This document shows positions 44,267-53,668 of a DNA stretch of 64,000 bases, piece by piece. Below the pieces are notes generated by a model that was not told the origin of the DNA, did not search any database, and saw only the letters and a program-made list of their open reading frames with translations. Numbering within the stretch: position 1 is the first letter of the stretch; every line of letters starts with the position of its first letter. The stretch lies in NCBI GenBank assembly GCA_020683205.1, contig CP085689.1:558001-622000 (forward strand), read 5' to 3'. The position numbers and the translations under genes are program-made. This stretch comes from Lentisphaerae bacterium WC36 (GTDB lineage Bacteria; Verrucomicrobiota; Lentisphaeria; Victivallales; SZUA-371).

Positions 44267-44764
44267 ATGTTTAATAAAGTTTTAGTTTTGATAACATTGA
44301 TAGCTTTCAGTGCATCTTGTAATCATTGGTCAAAAACAGAAAATATCCAAGTAGTTGATGATGATGGATTAATTGCTATGGATGATAATTGTCTTAATAA
44401 GTTTTACTACAAAAATGGTCAGTTAGCTTTTATCGGCGAAATGAAAAATGAAAAGCCGATAGGAGAGCATATTTATTACTATGAAAATGGCAATATCTCA
44501 CGGAAATCAATTTTTAAAAATGATTGCTGGGTAATGAGTAATTATGAAGAAGATGGGCGACATGTTATGACTCAAACAATTTATCCAGATTCAAAATATT
44601 TATTCGGTTTCAAAAATGGTCATCTAAAATTAATCTGGATTAGTGATGATGATGATTTCTCTCCTATGGAAGGTTTTTCTGGGGTAATTAATGAATATGA
44701 CGCTGAGGGTAACTTAACAAAGCACAAAGTTTTAATAAACGGTAAAGATATTGAAATAAAATAA
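44267..44764 (+). CDS. Lipoprotein with MORN/YwqK-like repeats
   Basis: 165 residues; a G-rich GGGGGGAA precedes the ATG. Lipobox SASC (Cys18). Repeats KFYYKNGQLAFIGEMKNEKPIG, split as YYxNGxxxxxG units, and HIYYYENGNISRKSIF are typical of the YwqK/MORN-repeat family, whose role is not settled. It is probably lipid-anchored and faces the periplasm. It sits between the metF-like and DUF1015 genes with no overlap. Confidence 0.65.
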   Translation: MFNKVLVLITLIAFSASCNHWSKTENIQVVDDDGLIAMDDNCLNKFYYKNGQLAFIGEMKNEKPIGEHIYYYENGNISRKSIFKNDCWVMSNYEEDGRHVMTQTIYPDSKYLFGFKNGHLKLIWISDDDDFSPMEGFSGVINEYDAEGNLTKHKVLINGKDIEIK

Positions 44765-44881
44765 TAGTTTTGTCAATTTATTAAAATTATTAGCAAAAGC
44801 CTTAACTTCATGTATATTACTTGATTGTTTACAAATTTGAAAATTAAAGATAAAAAATATAGACAGGAGTTGGAGCTAATC

Positions 44882-46114
44882 ATGGCAACACTTTTACCTT
44901 TTCACGGTTTATTACCAACAGCTGAAAAAGCGGCGCAAGTTGCAGCTGTTCCTTATGATGTAGTTAATAGCGAAGAAGCGGCGGTTTTAGCTGAAGGCAA
45001 TCCGTTAAGTTTTTTACGCGTTTCAAAACCAGAGATTGAATTAGACGCTGGTATCGATTTATATAGCGAAGAAGTTTATGCAAAAGCCCGCGAAAATTTT
45101 GCTCGTTTATGTGCTGAAGCACCATTGACTCTAGACGAGGGCAATCATTTATATGTGTATGCTTTAACAATGAATGGTCGTACTCAAGTAGGTATTTTGG
45201 GCGCTGCTTCTGCTGAAGATTATCAAAATGAGATTATTAAGAAACATGAACGTACGCGTCAAGCGAAAGAAGATGATCGTACTCGTCACGTGATGGAATT
45301 ACGTTCTCACACGGGTCCTGTTTTCTTAACGTATAAAGATAGCGAAGAAATCAACACAAAAGTTGCAGATTTAGTAGCTAATGAAGCTCCTCTATTTGAC
45401 TTTACAGCAGTTGATGGAATTACGCATAAATTATGGCGTGTTGATGAAGAATTATCTGCTCAATTAGCGACCGCTTTTGACGCGATTGATTATTTCTATA
45501 TCGCTGATGGTCACCATCGTGCAGCAGCAGCAGCTCGTTCAGCAGTTGAGGGTAAAAAACAAAATCCTAACCATACGGGCGATGAAGATTATAATTTCTT
45601 CTTAGCGGTTGTTTTCCCTGCATCACATTTACATATTATGTCTTACAACCGTGTTGTTAAAGACTTGAATGGCTTGACAAAGGATGAATTATTTGCTAAA
45701 ATTGGCGAAAAATTCACAATTGACGCAAATGGTGTTAAAGAGCCTTCAAAATATGGTAACGTTTGCGTTTATATTGACAAACAATGGTACGAAATCAGCC
45801 CTAATTTCTCAGTTGAAAATGAAAGTGTGATTGAGCAACTAGATGCAATGATTTTACAACGTAATGTATTAGCGCCATTCTTAGGAATTGATGATCCACG
45901 CACGAGCGATAGAATTGATTTTATTGGTGGGATTCGTGGTACTGCTGAATTAGAAAAATTAGTTGATTCAGGCAAGTTTGAGATTGCATTCTCAATGTCG
46001 CCATGCACGATTGAATTATTAATGGCGGTTGCTGATAATAATGAAATTATGCCTCCGAAATCAACTTGGTTTGAGCCAAAACTGCGTGATGGTTTAGTTT
46101 GTCATAACTTTTAA
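44882..46114 (+). CDS. DUF1015 family protein
   Basis: About 410 residues from ATG 44882, with AGGAG at 44865-44869 and a nearer GGAG at 44873-44876. The frame extends upstream to TTG 44825 without support. Starts ATLLPFHGLLPT...VAAVPYDVV, the usual DUF1015 opening (p..g..P....a..vaapPYDVi). YIADGHHRAAAAARS (Asp209, His211, His212) is the family's signature and resembles the catalytic motif of SerK/ParB-like phosphotransferases. KHERTRQAKEDDRTRHV is another conserved block. The biochemical role is not established. Codons favour CGT and GGT more than neighbouring genes, suggesting high expression. It is cytoplasmic. Confidence 0.85.
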   Translation: MATLLPFHGLLPTAEKAAQVAAVPYDVVNSEEAAVLAEGNPLSFLRVSKPEIELDAGIDLYSEEVYAKARENFARLCAEAPLTLDEGNHLYVYALTMNGRTQVGILGAASAEDYQNEIIKKHERTRQAKEDDRTRHVMELRSHTGPVFLTYKDSEEINTKVADLVANEAPLFDFTAVDGITHKLWRVDEELSAQLATAFDAIDYFYIADGHHRAAAAARSAVEGKKQNPNHTGDEDYNFFLAVVFPASHLHIMSYNRVVKDLNGLTKDELFAKIGEKFTIDANGVKEPSKYGNVCVYIDKQWYEISPNFSVENESVIEQLDAMILQRNVLAPFLGIDDPRTSDRIDFIGGIRGTAELEKLVDSGKFEIAFSMSPCTIELLMAVADNNEIMPPKSTWFEPKLRDGLVCHNF

Positions 46115-46180
46115 GGGCACTTCTTTAAAATTAATTTTTAGAAATACCCTCAAGTTTTAGCTTGAAAATAGCGCATAAAA

Positions 46181-46212
46181 AAATCCATGGCTTTTTGATA
46201 GGTCATGGATTT
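46181..46212. terminator. Bidirectional terminator
   Basis: Arms AAATCCATG (46181-46189) and CATGGATTT (46204-46212) with A residues before and T residues after give U runs on both strands. It ends the DUF1015 gene on the plus strand and the small gene at 46203 on the minus strand. Confidence 0.75.
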
Positions 46213-46397
46213 TTATTTATATACAAGATTAATAATTCTTCAATTATTTTTTTAGTAACTAAGTTTTGAAGCTGTTCTTGGTTATTTTGGTTTAACTTAT
46301 AGGCTTCTCGTAGTTCTTCATTAGACATTTGGCTTATGACTTTTTTGAAAAAGAGTAATTTTAAGTCATAGGCGTTTAAGTTTTTTTCTTCAAGCAT
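46203..46397 (-). CDS. Small hypothetical protein
   Basis: 64 residues, rich in Leu, Glu, Lys and Asn, likely a helical hairpin (MLEEKNLNAYDLKLLFFKKV, then SNEELREAYKLN). GGAG lies eight bases before the ATG and a terminator overlaps its stop, which supports a real short gene. No family is recognised. Confidence 0.5.
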   Translation of the reverse strand: MLEEKNLNAYDLKLLFFKKVISQMSNEELREAYKLNQNNQEQLQNLVTKKIIEELLILYINKNP

Positions 46398-46503
46398 GAT
46401 AATGCTCCATTATTGAGATTATGCAATTTTATTGTTATATTAAACTTAAACAATTAAATTACTGATTTTATCAGCTCTTTTATGGAAATTAACGCACAAA
46501 AAA

Positions 46504-46579
46504 GAGCGTATTCATTAATTCCACATTTAACTTAGGTACCGCCAAGCACCCGACACAAATATGAAATAAGAATACGCTC
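46504..46579 (-). ncRNA. Possible structured RNA or terminator in a 415-base gap
   Basis: The gap 46398-46812 has no visible gene. Perfect 10-bp arms GAGCGTATTC (46504-46513) and GAATACGCTC (46570-46579) enclose a 56-base loop that is more GC-rich than its surroundings (GGTACCGCCAAGCACCCGAC). On the minus strand the stem is followed by six T, so it could be the terminator or 3' end of a small RNA, or of the lipoprotein transcript from 46813. Confidence 0.4.
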
Positions 46580-46812
46580 AAAATATCTATAAAGCCATAT
46601 TATATTTTAATATAGCTTAATTATACAGCAATATAGATATAGTGAACGTCTTTCAGTTTTTTCTAGCATTTTGTGTCAAAAAATTGGCGGTTTCAAGTTA
46701 AAATGCAGAAATAGTGAAAGCAACACTATAAAAAATTTTTAGTTAGGTTCTAAAATTATCACTTTAAGATAGAGAAATCAAGAAACAATCATAAATTAGT
46801 TAGCTGTTTTCT

Positions 46813-47709
46813 TTACTTGATTTCGATTTGGTATTTGTTGTCGTAGTAATTTTTTAAAAGCATATTAAAGTAATCTTGTAAAAGTTGATAATCATTTTTA
46901 TTTTCTGGACACTCTAAAAGCCTTTTATGAAATGGAACATCATAAACTGTTTTATTTAGTGAAACAAATAATTTAAAAAATGGTTTATTTGTGTTTTTAT
47001 CTATTAATAAATAAGTATTTTGATTATTAACAGCTTTTTTATTCTCGTCAATAGTGTAGATAATAGATTTAACGACATTATAATCCATATTGTGAATTTT
47101 TGTTTCGTATTCTGAAAAAACTACATTTAAACTATTTGTATCTATATAATAAATGACGTCAGTTTCTCTTTCGAGATTGTTTTTATCGTCTGTTGTAGCA
47201 ATGAGTTTATAGCAAAGATAATTTTCATAGTTCACTAAATCTTTGGCGAGGTTGATACTTTTAAAAAAATTTCTAAACTTAGTAGTTTTGTTGTTAATTA
47301 ACATACTGGGAGGATTTGCTTCTTTTATAAATGTTTTTTTTAAAAGCTCTTTATTAGCTGATAACAACCAAAAAGGGGTTTCACCTTCAGTATAAAATAA
47401 TACTTCAGTTGCATTTTTTTCATTATGTAAAAATTTTTCAGATTTGTTGTTTATTGTTACAGTAATAGATTGTGATCGATAATTTAATTTTTTCTTGCCT
47501 TTTTGATAAGAATATCCTTTTAGGTCACAAAATTGCACTTTGGGGTAAACTTCTTTTTGATCTTTAGATTTTTCTTCAATAGCAGCAAATAACTCATCAA
47601 CAGTTTTTATTTGTGTGTGATTTTGAGTTTTTTGTGCATTTTTTTTATTTTCGAAACAGCCACAAATTATGACACTAATGGTTAATAACGCTAATAGTAA
47701 TTTTTTCAT
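46813..47709 (-). CDS. Lipoprotein of unknown function
   Basis: About 298 residues from ATG 47709 with GGAG upstream; the frame opens earlier at 47739 without a ribosome site. The lipobox is ICGC (Cys18). Residues about 35-290 alternate beta strands (QSITVTINNKSEKFLH, TEVLFYTEGETPFWLL, DVIYYIDTNSLNVVF), a pattern seen in outer-membrane lipoprotein sorting (LolA/DUF2092-like) folds, but this is only a fold impression. It is probably periplasmic and lipid-anchored. It follows a GNAT gene on the same strand with a 57-base gap. Confidence 0.6.
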   Translation of the reverse strand: MKKLLLALLTISVIICGCFENKKNAQKTQNHTQIKTVDELFAAIEEKSKDQKEVYPKVQFCDLKGYSYQKGKKKLNYRSQSITVTINNKSEKFLHNEKNATEVLFYTEGETPFWLLSANKELLKKTFIKEANPPSMLINNKTTKFRNFFKSINLAKDLVNYENYLCYKLIATTDDKNNLERETDVIYYIDTNSLNVVFSEYETKIHNMDYNVVKSIIYTIDENKKAVNNQNTYLLIDKNTNKPFFKLFVSLNKTVYDVPFHKRLLECPENKNDYQLLQDYFNMLLKNYYDNKYQIEIK

Positions 47710-47766
47710 ATAATTTCTCCTTAAAATTTTATTTGACAAAGAGAAATTAGCATTAAAGCGAAAGGT

Positions 47767-48369
47767 TCACAAATTTTTGAGATCTAAAAACAGTGGAACT
47801 TTTTTATTTTTAGCTATGAATTCGGCAACTTTTGTTGCACTAATTAGTAATGCAAAATCATTCTGCTGATAAAACTTAACTACTTCAAGACGCGGGTCTG
47901 AGTCGACGGTTAGAAAACGGCACCCCCCTAGGCTGTTTGAATTAATCGCTAAATTTTTAATATGAGTTAGAACTTCGCTGCCAATATTTTGATTTTGAAA
48001 TTCTTTGGCTACCGCTAGTCGACCAATTTTAAGAGCAGGAAAATTAGTAATTGGTGAAATATGTTGAAATTTTTTCCATTGGCTACTTGAAACATGGTAT
48101 GAAAGATTTTTTTTTGAAATTCGATCATTTTCTAATGTATAATAGAAGATTATTTTAGAAGAATTTTTATCAATTCCAAGCTGAGTAGACCCCAATAGTT
48201 CAGCTTGAAATGTTAACGCTTCCTCGGTTAAAAATTGATTCAAATCATTGCGACCGCAATCAAATTCTTTTAATTTTGCTTGCTTAAATTTTATAATAGA
48301 AATCAATTGAAAATTTTTAGTTAGTTCATTCATATTAAAATTATATAGCTTTAAAAATTTTTTTGGCAT
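47767..48369 (-). CDS. GNAT family acetyltransferase, toxin-like subgroup
   Basis: 200 residues (or 188 from ATG 48333; neither start has a clear ribosome site). LKEFDCGRNDLNQFLTEEA near the start and LKIGRLAVAKEFQNQNIGSEVL (acetyl-CoA loop) resemble the TacT/AtaT-type GNAT toxins that acetylate aminoacyl-tRNA, as does KFYQQNDFALL at the end. The usual DUF1778 ribbon-helix-helix antitoxin gene is not found next to it, so a toxin role is doubtful; it may be a plain acetyltransferase. It is divergent from the nonulosonate operon with 56 bases between. Confidence 0.65.
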   Translation of the reverse strand: MPKKFLKLYNFNMNELTKNFQLISIIKFKQAKLKEFDCGRNDLNQFLTEEALTFQAELLGSTQLGIDKNSSKIIFYYTLENDRISKKNLSYHVSSSQWKKFQHISPITNFPALKIGRLAVAKEFQNQNIGSEVLTHIKNLAINSNSLGGCRFLTVDSDPRLEVVKFYQQNDFALLISATKVAEFIAKNKKVPLFLDLKNL

Positions 48370-48425
48370 AAAAACTGCGTCTTTATTAGCAAAAAAATAG
48401 ATTAATTTTACGTAGGGTTGATAAT

Positions 48426-49418
48426 ATGAACATAAAAGGTAAACGTGTTTTAATTACCGGTGCAGATGGCTTTATTGGGTCACACTTAACTGAAGTTTTA
48501 TTTCAAAGAGGGGCAAAAGTACGCGCTCTATCACAATATAATTCATTTAATAATTGGGGACATTTAGAAAATGTCGATTGCAAAAATGAAATTGAAGTTA
48601 TTTGCGGAGATGTGCGTGATAGTCATTTTTGCGAAGTCATTACCAAAGATATTGACGTTGTTTTTCATTTAGCAGCATTAATTGCCATTCCATATTCATA
48701 TGTTGCTCCAGATAGTTATATTGATACTAACGTCAAAGGTACATTAAATATTTGTCAGGCTGTATTAAAAAATGGTTGTGAAAAAGTAATTCACACCTCA
48801 ACAAGTGAAGTTTACGGCACTGCTCAATATGTGCCTATTGATGAAAAACATCCGTTGCAGCCGCAATCTCCATATAGTGCAAGTAAAATCGGCGCAGATG
48901 CGATTGCAATGAGTTTTTATAATTCATTTGATTTGCCATTGATTATTGCTCGTCCATTTAATACATATGGTCCGCGTCAGTCGGCGAGGGCTGTTATGCC
49001 GAGCATTATTACTCAAATTGCCGCTGGTGCAAAGGAAATTAAGCTTGGTGATGTTTCGCCGACACGTGATTTTAATTATGTTCTTGATACATGTAATGGA
49101 TTTATTGCACTGGCTGAAGCTGATAATTGTTTGGGTGAAACAGTAAATATTGGTTCCAATTTTGAGATTTCTGTTAAAGATACGCTAGAATTAATCAAAA
49201 AAATTATGAAAAGTGATTGTGAATTTATTATTGAAGAACAACGCCTTAGGGCTGCAAAAAGTGAAGTTTTTCGTTTATGGTGTGATAATAAGAAAATTAC
49301 TGAATTAACTGATTTTAAGGTGCAATATCCGATTGAAACAGGTTTAGAATTAACTGTCGATTGGTTCACAAATGAAAAAAATTTAGCAAATTATAAAACT
49401 GGAATTTACAATGTTTGA
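48426..49418 (+). CDS. legB: NAD-dependent 4,6-dehydratase of legionaminic acid synthesis
   Basis: 330 residues. The Rossmann motif GADGFIGSHL is at about 11-20. The block RALSQYNSFNNWGHLE is a fingerprint of LegB (GDP-GlcNAc 4,6-dehydratase) and not of general epimerases. TSTSEVYG and YSASK (Tyr/Lys of the SDR active site, about 149-153) are followed by RPFNTYGPRQSARAV. It starts the path from GDP-N-acetylglucosamine toward the 2,4-diamino sugar. First gene of a tightly packed operon; AGGG precedes the ATG. It overlaps the next gene by eight bases. Confidence 0.88.
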   Translation: MNIKGKRVLITGADGFIGSHLTEVLFQRGAKVRALSQYNSFNNWGHLENVDCKNEIEVICGDVRDSHFCEVITKDIDVVFHLAALIAIPYSYVAPDSYIDTNVKGTLNICQAVLKNGCEKVIHTSTSEVYGTAQYVPIDEKHPLQPQSPYSASKIGADAIAMSFYNSFDLPLIIARPFNTYGPRQSARAVMPSIITQIAAGAKEIKLGDVSPTRDFNYVLDTCNGFIALAEADNCLGETVNIGSNFEISVKDTLELIKKIMKSDCEFIIEEQRLRAAKSEVFRLWCDNKKITELTDFKVQYPIETGLELTVDWFTNEKNLANYKTGIYNV

Positions 49419-50448
49419 TAATGTGAATAATAAAAAAATTAAAATTATTGCTGAAGCGGGAGTTAATCATAATGGGTGTTTAAAAAGAGCTCAAAAAATG
49501 GTTGAAGTTGCTGCTGATTGTGGAGTTGATTACATTAAATTTCAGACTTTTAAAACTGAAAATTTGGTCACTTTAACTGCAAATTGTGCAGATTATCAAC
49601 AAAAAAATATCAATAACAAGGTCACAACTAAATCGCAATATGCAATGTTAAAAAATTTAGAGTTAAGTTTTTCTGAATTTGAAAAATTGGCTCTTTATTG
49701 TCAATCATTAGGAGTTGGCTTTTTATCAACAGCTTTTGATGAAGAGTGTTTAGATTTTTTATTAACATTAAACATGGATTATTTGAAAATTCCATCAGGA
49801 GAAATTACCAATTACCCATATTTAAAGAGTCATGCTTTAACAAATAAAAAAATAATTTTGTCAACTGGAATGAGTTCGTTATATGAAGTTGACAATGCTG
49901 TTAATGTGTTGAAAAAATTCAATGATAAAGTTATGAATAATTTAACAATTATGCATTGTACCACTGAATACCCAGCTCCTAAGCAGGAGTTAAATTTATT
50001 ATCAATTCACAAATTGCGTCAGAATTTTAAGTGTGATATTGGTTATTCAGATCATAGTAATGAACTTTTAGTACCTGCAATTGCAACAACTTTGGGTGCA
50101 ACTATTATTGAAAAACACTTTACTTTAGATAAGAGTTTATCGGGTCCAGATCATAAGGCCTCTATTGAACCAAATGAACTAAAGAAAATGGTTGAGCATG
50201 TTCATGATGTTTCAACCATTTTAGGTGTTCGAGAAAAAGAACCGACGGCATCAGAAATAAAAAATCGCTTTATTGCTCGAAAAAGCATTGTTGCAAAAAG
50301 AAATATTGCTGAAGGAGAATTATTTTCAGAAAGTAATTTAACTGTAAAACGAGTTGCTATTTCAGGAATATGCCCAATGAATTGGGAAAAAATTATTGGT
50401 TTGAAAGCCCTAAAATCATTTGTAATTGATGAGGTGATTGAATTATGA
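49411..50448 (+). CDS. legI: N,N'-diacetyllegionaminate/N-acetylneuraminate synthase
   Basis: 345 residues, the usual NeuB family length. Starts IIAEAGVNHNG, followed by DYIKFQTFK; the NeuB TIM-barrel motifs MHCTTEYPAP, IGYSDHS and IIEKHFTLD are present. The C-terminal antifreeze-like SAF domain is about 285-345 (RKSIVAKRNIAEGELFSESNLTVKR). It condenses a 6-carbon amino sugar with phosphoenolpyruvate to make a 9-carbon nonulosonic acid. The presence of legB and ptmE in the operon favours legionaminate over sialate. Confidence 0.88.
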   Translation: MFDNVNNKKIKIIAEAGVNHNGCLKRAQKMVEVAADCGVDYIKFQTFKTENLVTLTANCADYQQKNINNKVTTKSQYAMLKNLELSFSEFEKLALYCQSLGVGFLSTAFDEECLDFLLTLNMDYLKIPSGEITNYPYLKSHALTNKKIILSTGMSSLYEVDNAVNVLKKFNDKVMNNLTIMHCTTEYPAPKQELNLLSIHKLRQNFKCDIGYSDHSNELLVPAIATTLGATIIEKHFTLDKSLSGPDHKASIEPNELKKMVEHVHDVSTILGVREKEPTASEIKNRFIARKSIVAKRNIAEGELFSESNLTVKRVAISGICPMNWEKIIGLKALKSFVIDEVIEL

Positions 50449-51704
50449 CTCAAAATATGCCAAGTAATCATATCAAAAAAAATATTTGTGTTGTGACTGC
50501 TTCACGTGCAGAATTTGGCATTATGAAGCCATTGATAAAACAAATTAATGAGTGTGATAAATTTAGTTTACAGTTGGTGGTAACAGGAAGTCATTTAGCT
50601 GAAGAGTTTGGTTCTACTGTCAATGAAATTATTGCTGATGATAATCTTAGAATTTGTCGTGAAGTGGAAATTATTAATGAATTTAATGTTGATAACACTG
50701 CATTGATAATGGCTGAAACAATGATAAAATTTTCAGAATGTTTTATTGAATTAAATCCTGATATGGTTGTTGTTTTAGGGGATCGTTATGAAATTTTTTC
50801 GGTTTCTAGTGTTGCCACGACGCTAAATATTCCAATTTGTCATTTACATGGAGGGGAAACTACTGAAGGGGCGATTGATGAAGCGTTTCGTCATGGAATT
50901 AGCAAAATGAGTTATTTGCATTTTACAGCATCAGAAGAATATCGTAATAGAGTAATTCAGTTAGGAGAGCACCCAAAACGGGTATTTAATGTTGGTGCAT
51001 TGGCAAATGAATCAATTGATAATTTACAATTATTGAGCAACGAAAAATTAAATGAAAAACTTGATTTTAATGTTGATACTAACACATTTTTAGTAACATT
51101 TCATCCTGTAACTTTAGGTGGTAGTCTAAAAGTGGTTGAACAACAATTTAAACAATTACTAATCGCATTGGAGTATGCTATGGAAAAGAAAAATTTAAAA
51201 ATTATTTTCACCAAAGCCAATGCAGACAGTGGAGGAATTGTTGTTAATAGAATGATTGATCATTTTGTTAAAAAATTTGATCAAAATGCAATTGCATTTC
51301 ATTCGCTGGGACAGTTGCGTTATTTTAGCGCATTAAAATATTGTGGCGGTGTGATTGGTAATTCTTCAAGTGGTATTATTGAGGTTCCAATGTTTAAAAA
51401 AGTTTCAATTAATATTGGAAATCGTCAACGTGGGCGAACCCAAGCCGAAAGTGTGATAAATTGTAGTGCTGATGCAAAACAAATTTTAGGCGCAATTGCA
51501 ACATCTTTAAGTAGTGATTTTCAAGAAAAATTAGCTTCTGTTAAGTCACCATATATTAACAATGAAAATTTAAATAATAAAACAATTTCTCAATATATTT
51601 GTGAAAAAATGATTGAGTGTTTTGACCATAGAATTGATTTAAGAAAACAGTTTTTTAATTTAAAATTTTCAAATAATCTTTATGAGTTGGGATTGAAAAA
51701 ATAA
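50445..51704 (+). CDS. legG: Hydrolysing UDP-sugar 2-epimerase (LegG/NeuC type)
   Basis: 419 residues, somewhat longer than the typical 380 or so. Motifs VVTASRAEFGIMKPL at the start, VVLGDRYE, HLHGGETTEGAIDE, FHPVT and GNSSSGIIEVP are those of NeuC/LegG. It releases the nucleotide while inverting C2, giving the free sugar that the synthase uses. It overlaps the legI gene by four bases and the legF gene by one, so translation is coupled. A role with GlcNAc-UDP in sialate synthesis is the alternative. Confidence 0.85.
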   Translation: MTQNMPSNHIKKNICVVTASRAEFGIMKPLIKQINECDKFSLQLVVTGSHLAEEFGSTVNEIIADDNLRICREVEIINEFNVDNTALIMAETMIKFSECFIELNPDMVVVLGDRYEIFSVSSVATTLNIPICHLHGGETTEGAIDEAFRHGISKMSYLHFTASEEYRNRVIQLGEHPKRVFNVGALANESIDNLQLLSNEKLNEKLDFNVDTNTFLVTFHPVTLGGSLKVVEQQFKQLLIALEYAMEKKNLKIIFTKANADSGGIVVNRMIDHFVKKFDQNAIAFHSLGQLRYFSALKYCGGVIGNSSSGIIEVPMFKKVSINIGNRQRGRTQAESVINCSADAKQILGAIATSLSSDFQEKLASVKSPYINNENLNNKTISQYICEKMIECFDHRIDLRKQFFNLKFSNNLYELGLKK

Positions 51705-52441
51705 TGTATAAAAATAATCGAATTTTAGCAGTTATTACAGCTCGAGGCGGTTCGCAAAGGTTACCTAAAAAAAATATTATGCCGTTAGCTGGCAAACCCT
51801 TAATTGCTTGGAGTATTAGTAGCGCAAAAAAATCACGATATTTAGATAAAATTATTGTCAGTAGTGATTGTGATAACATTGTTGATGTTGCGAAAAGTTA
51901 TGGTGCGGAAGTTCCTTTTAAACGACCAAAAAGTTTGGCGACATCAACAGCAAGTGGCATTGATCCAGTTAAGCATGCTGTTGAATTTTTACAGAATATT
52001 GGAGAGAATTTTGATGTTGTGGTTTTATTACAGCCAACTTCACCATTTAGAACTGCCAAAGACATTGATAATGCTATTGAGTTATTAATTGATAATTTTA
52101 ATAACAATGTTCAATCAGTGGTTAGTTTTGTTGAGCCTGACAAAAAAATTAATTGGCATTATTACTTTGATAGTGCCAATCACAACAAAGTAGTTAATAT
52201 TTCTGCAAATAAGCAAAACAGTATTAAGCGTGTTGAAAATACAACAGCATATTGTTTGAATGGTGCCGTTTATGTTATTAAGTGTGAGGTATTAATGACT
52301 AAAGAATGTAGCTCATTTATTTCAGAAAATACCATTGGTTATTTGATGGATAAATATAATTCAATGGATATTGACACAGAATTAGATTTTAAATTTTGTG
52401 AATTTTTATTACAACAACAAAGCAGCAAATCTGAAGGTTAA
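51704..52441 (+). CDS. legF: CMP-nonulosonate cytidylyltransferase
   Basis: 245 residues. ITARGGSQRLPKKN is the CTP-binding motif of NeuA/LegF enzymes. IVSSDCDNIVDVAKSYGAEVPFKRP and VVLLQPTSPFR follow in family order. It activates the nine-carbon acid as the CMP form for glycosyltransferases. It shares one base with legG. Confidence 0.88.
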   Translation: MYKNNRILAVITARGGSQRLPKKNIMPLAGKPLIAWSISSAKKSRYLDKIIVSSDCDNIVDVAKSYGAEVPFKRPKSLATSTASGIDPVKHAVEFLQNIGENFDVVVLLQPTSPFRTAKDIDNAIELLIDNFNNNVQSVVSFVEPDKKINWHYYFDSANHNKVVNISANKQNSIKRVENTTAYCLNGAVYVIKCEVLMTKECSSFISENTIGYLMDKYNSMDIDTELDFKFCEFLLQQQSSKSEG

Positions 52442-52444
52442 AAA

Positions 52445-53554
52445 ATGACAATAGAAAATATTCCAACTCTAAGTGAAAATGCAACGATTCTTGAAGCTTT
52501 AAAAATTATTGATTATAGCGGTACTGGAATGGCATTGATTACCGATGAAAACCGTAAACTTATTGGAGTGTTATCTGATGGAGATATTCGTCGACTATTA
52601 ATTAATGGTGCAACAATTGAGGAAAAAATTAGTAATTATATTATAAGAGATTGTTTCACCGTGTCAAATAAAGCGTCGCGAGCAGAAATTTTAGATTTGA
52701 TGCAAGCTCGAAAATTTTCCCAGGTGCCTGTGGTTGATGATAATAATAAATTAATTGGTTTGCATTTACTTCATAGCATGATTAGTAAATCCACGTTAAA
52801 AAATAAAGCGGTTATCATGGTTGGTGGTAAAGGTACAAGGTTAGGAAAATTAACTGCGACCACTCCTAAACCGATGTTAAAAGTGGCTGGACGCCCGATT
52901 TTAGAGCGTATTATTTTACATTTAATTAGCCATGGGGTTGTTAATATTTATTTAGCAGTTAACCACTTAAGCGATGTTATTGAAGAATATTTTGGCAGTG
53001 GGGAAAAATTTGGTTGCAGTATTAAATATTTGCGTGAAAATGAACCATTAGGTTCAGGTGGAGCATTGTCGTTGCTAGATTTCGAATTTAACAATAAAAC
53101 TAGTAGTAATGAAAATATTGAAAATGATTATTTTGGAGCACAAGATGATCAGATTTTTGTTATGAATGGTGATTTAATTCTTGAGGCTGATTTGCGTTCG
53201 ATGCTAAAATATCACTGTGATCACAAATTTTATGCTACGATGGGCGTATCTTTATATCACCATGAAGTACCTTTTGGTTGTGTGATTAGTGAAAATGATG
53301 ATACTAATAATAAAAAACGTCATGTCATAACTCAATTAGAAGAAAAGCCTAATTTGACCAAAAAAATTAATTCTGGAATTTATATTTTTTCACCAAAAGC
53401 AGTGAAAAATGTTCCTAAAAATGAATTTTTCCCAATTACTGAATTATTTAATGACGCCCTTGAGAATGATTTACCTTGTGGGTCATATTTACTCGAGGGA
53501 GATTGGCATGATATTGGCCAAGTTGAACAATTCAAAAAAGCTAACGGCAAGTAA
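52445..53554 (+). CDS. ptmE: Sugar-1-phosphate nucleotidyltransferase with CBS domains (PtmE-like)
   Basis: 369 residues. Two CBS domains lie at about 1-120 (MALITDENRKLIGVLSDGDIRR and MQARKFSQVPVVDDNNKLIG), followed by a nucleotidyltransferase domain (about 123-369: VIMVGGKGTRLGKLTATTPKPM, FVMNGDLILEADL, GDWHDIGQ). This CBS-first arrangement is known for PtmE, which makes GDP-glucosamine in legionaminic acid synthesis in Campylobacter. Together with legB it indicates the GDP-linked route. Only three bases separate it from legF. Confidence 0.85.
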   Translation: MTIENIPTLSENATILEALKIIDYSGTGMALITDENRKLIGVLSDGDIRRLLINGATIEEKISNYIIRDCFTVSNKASRAEILDLMQARKFSQVPVVDDNNKLIGLHLLHSMISKSTLKNKAVIMVGGKGTRLGKLTATTPKPMLKVAGRPILERIILHLISHGVVNIYLAVNHLSDVIEEYFGSGEKFGCSIKYLRENEPLGSGGALSLLDFEFNNKTSSNENIENDYFGAQDDQIFVMNGDLILEADLRSMLKYHCDHKFYATMGVSLYHHEVPFGCVISENDDTNNKKRHVITQLEEKPNLTKKINSGIYIFSPKAVKNVPKNEFFPITELFNDALENDLPCGSYLLEGDWHDIGQVEQFKKANGK

Positions 53555-53668
53555 AGATTTATTATAAATACCACAAATTCATTACTTTATTTAGCAATAA
53601 AAATGACATTTTAAGCGTTATACATTGCAAATAAATTTATATCAAGATAAAGCTGGAGATTGATAGTA

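Noticed and set aside
48426-53554. Plain sialic acid (neuABC) operon
   Set aside because: The LegB fingerprint and the CBS-containing PtmE-like gene fit the legionaminate route better, though sialate cannot be fully excluded.
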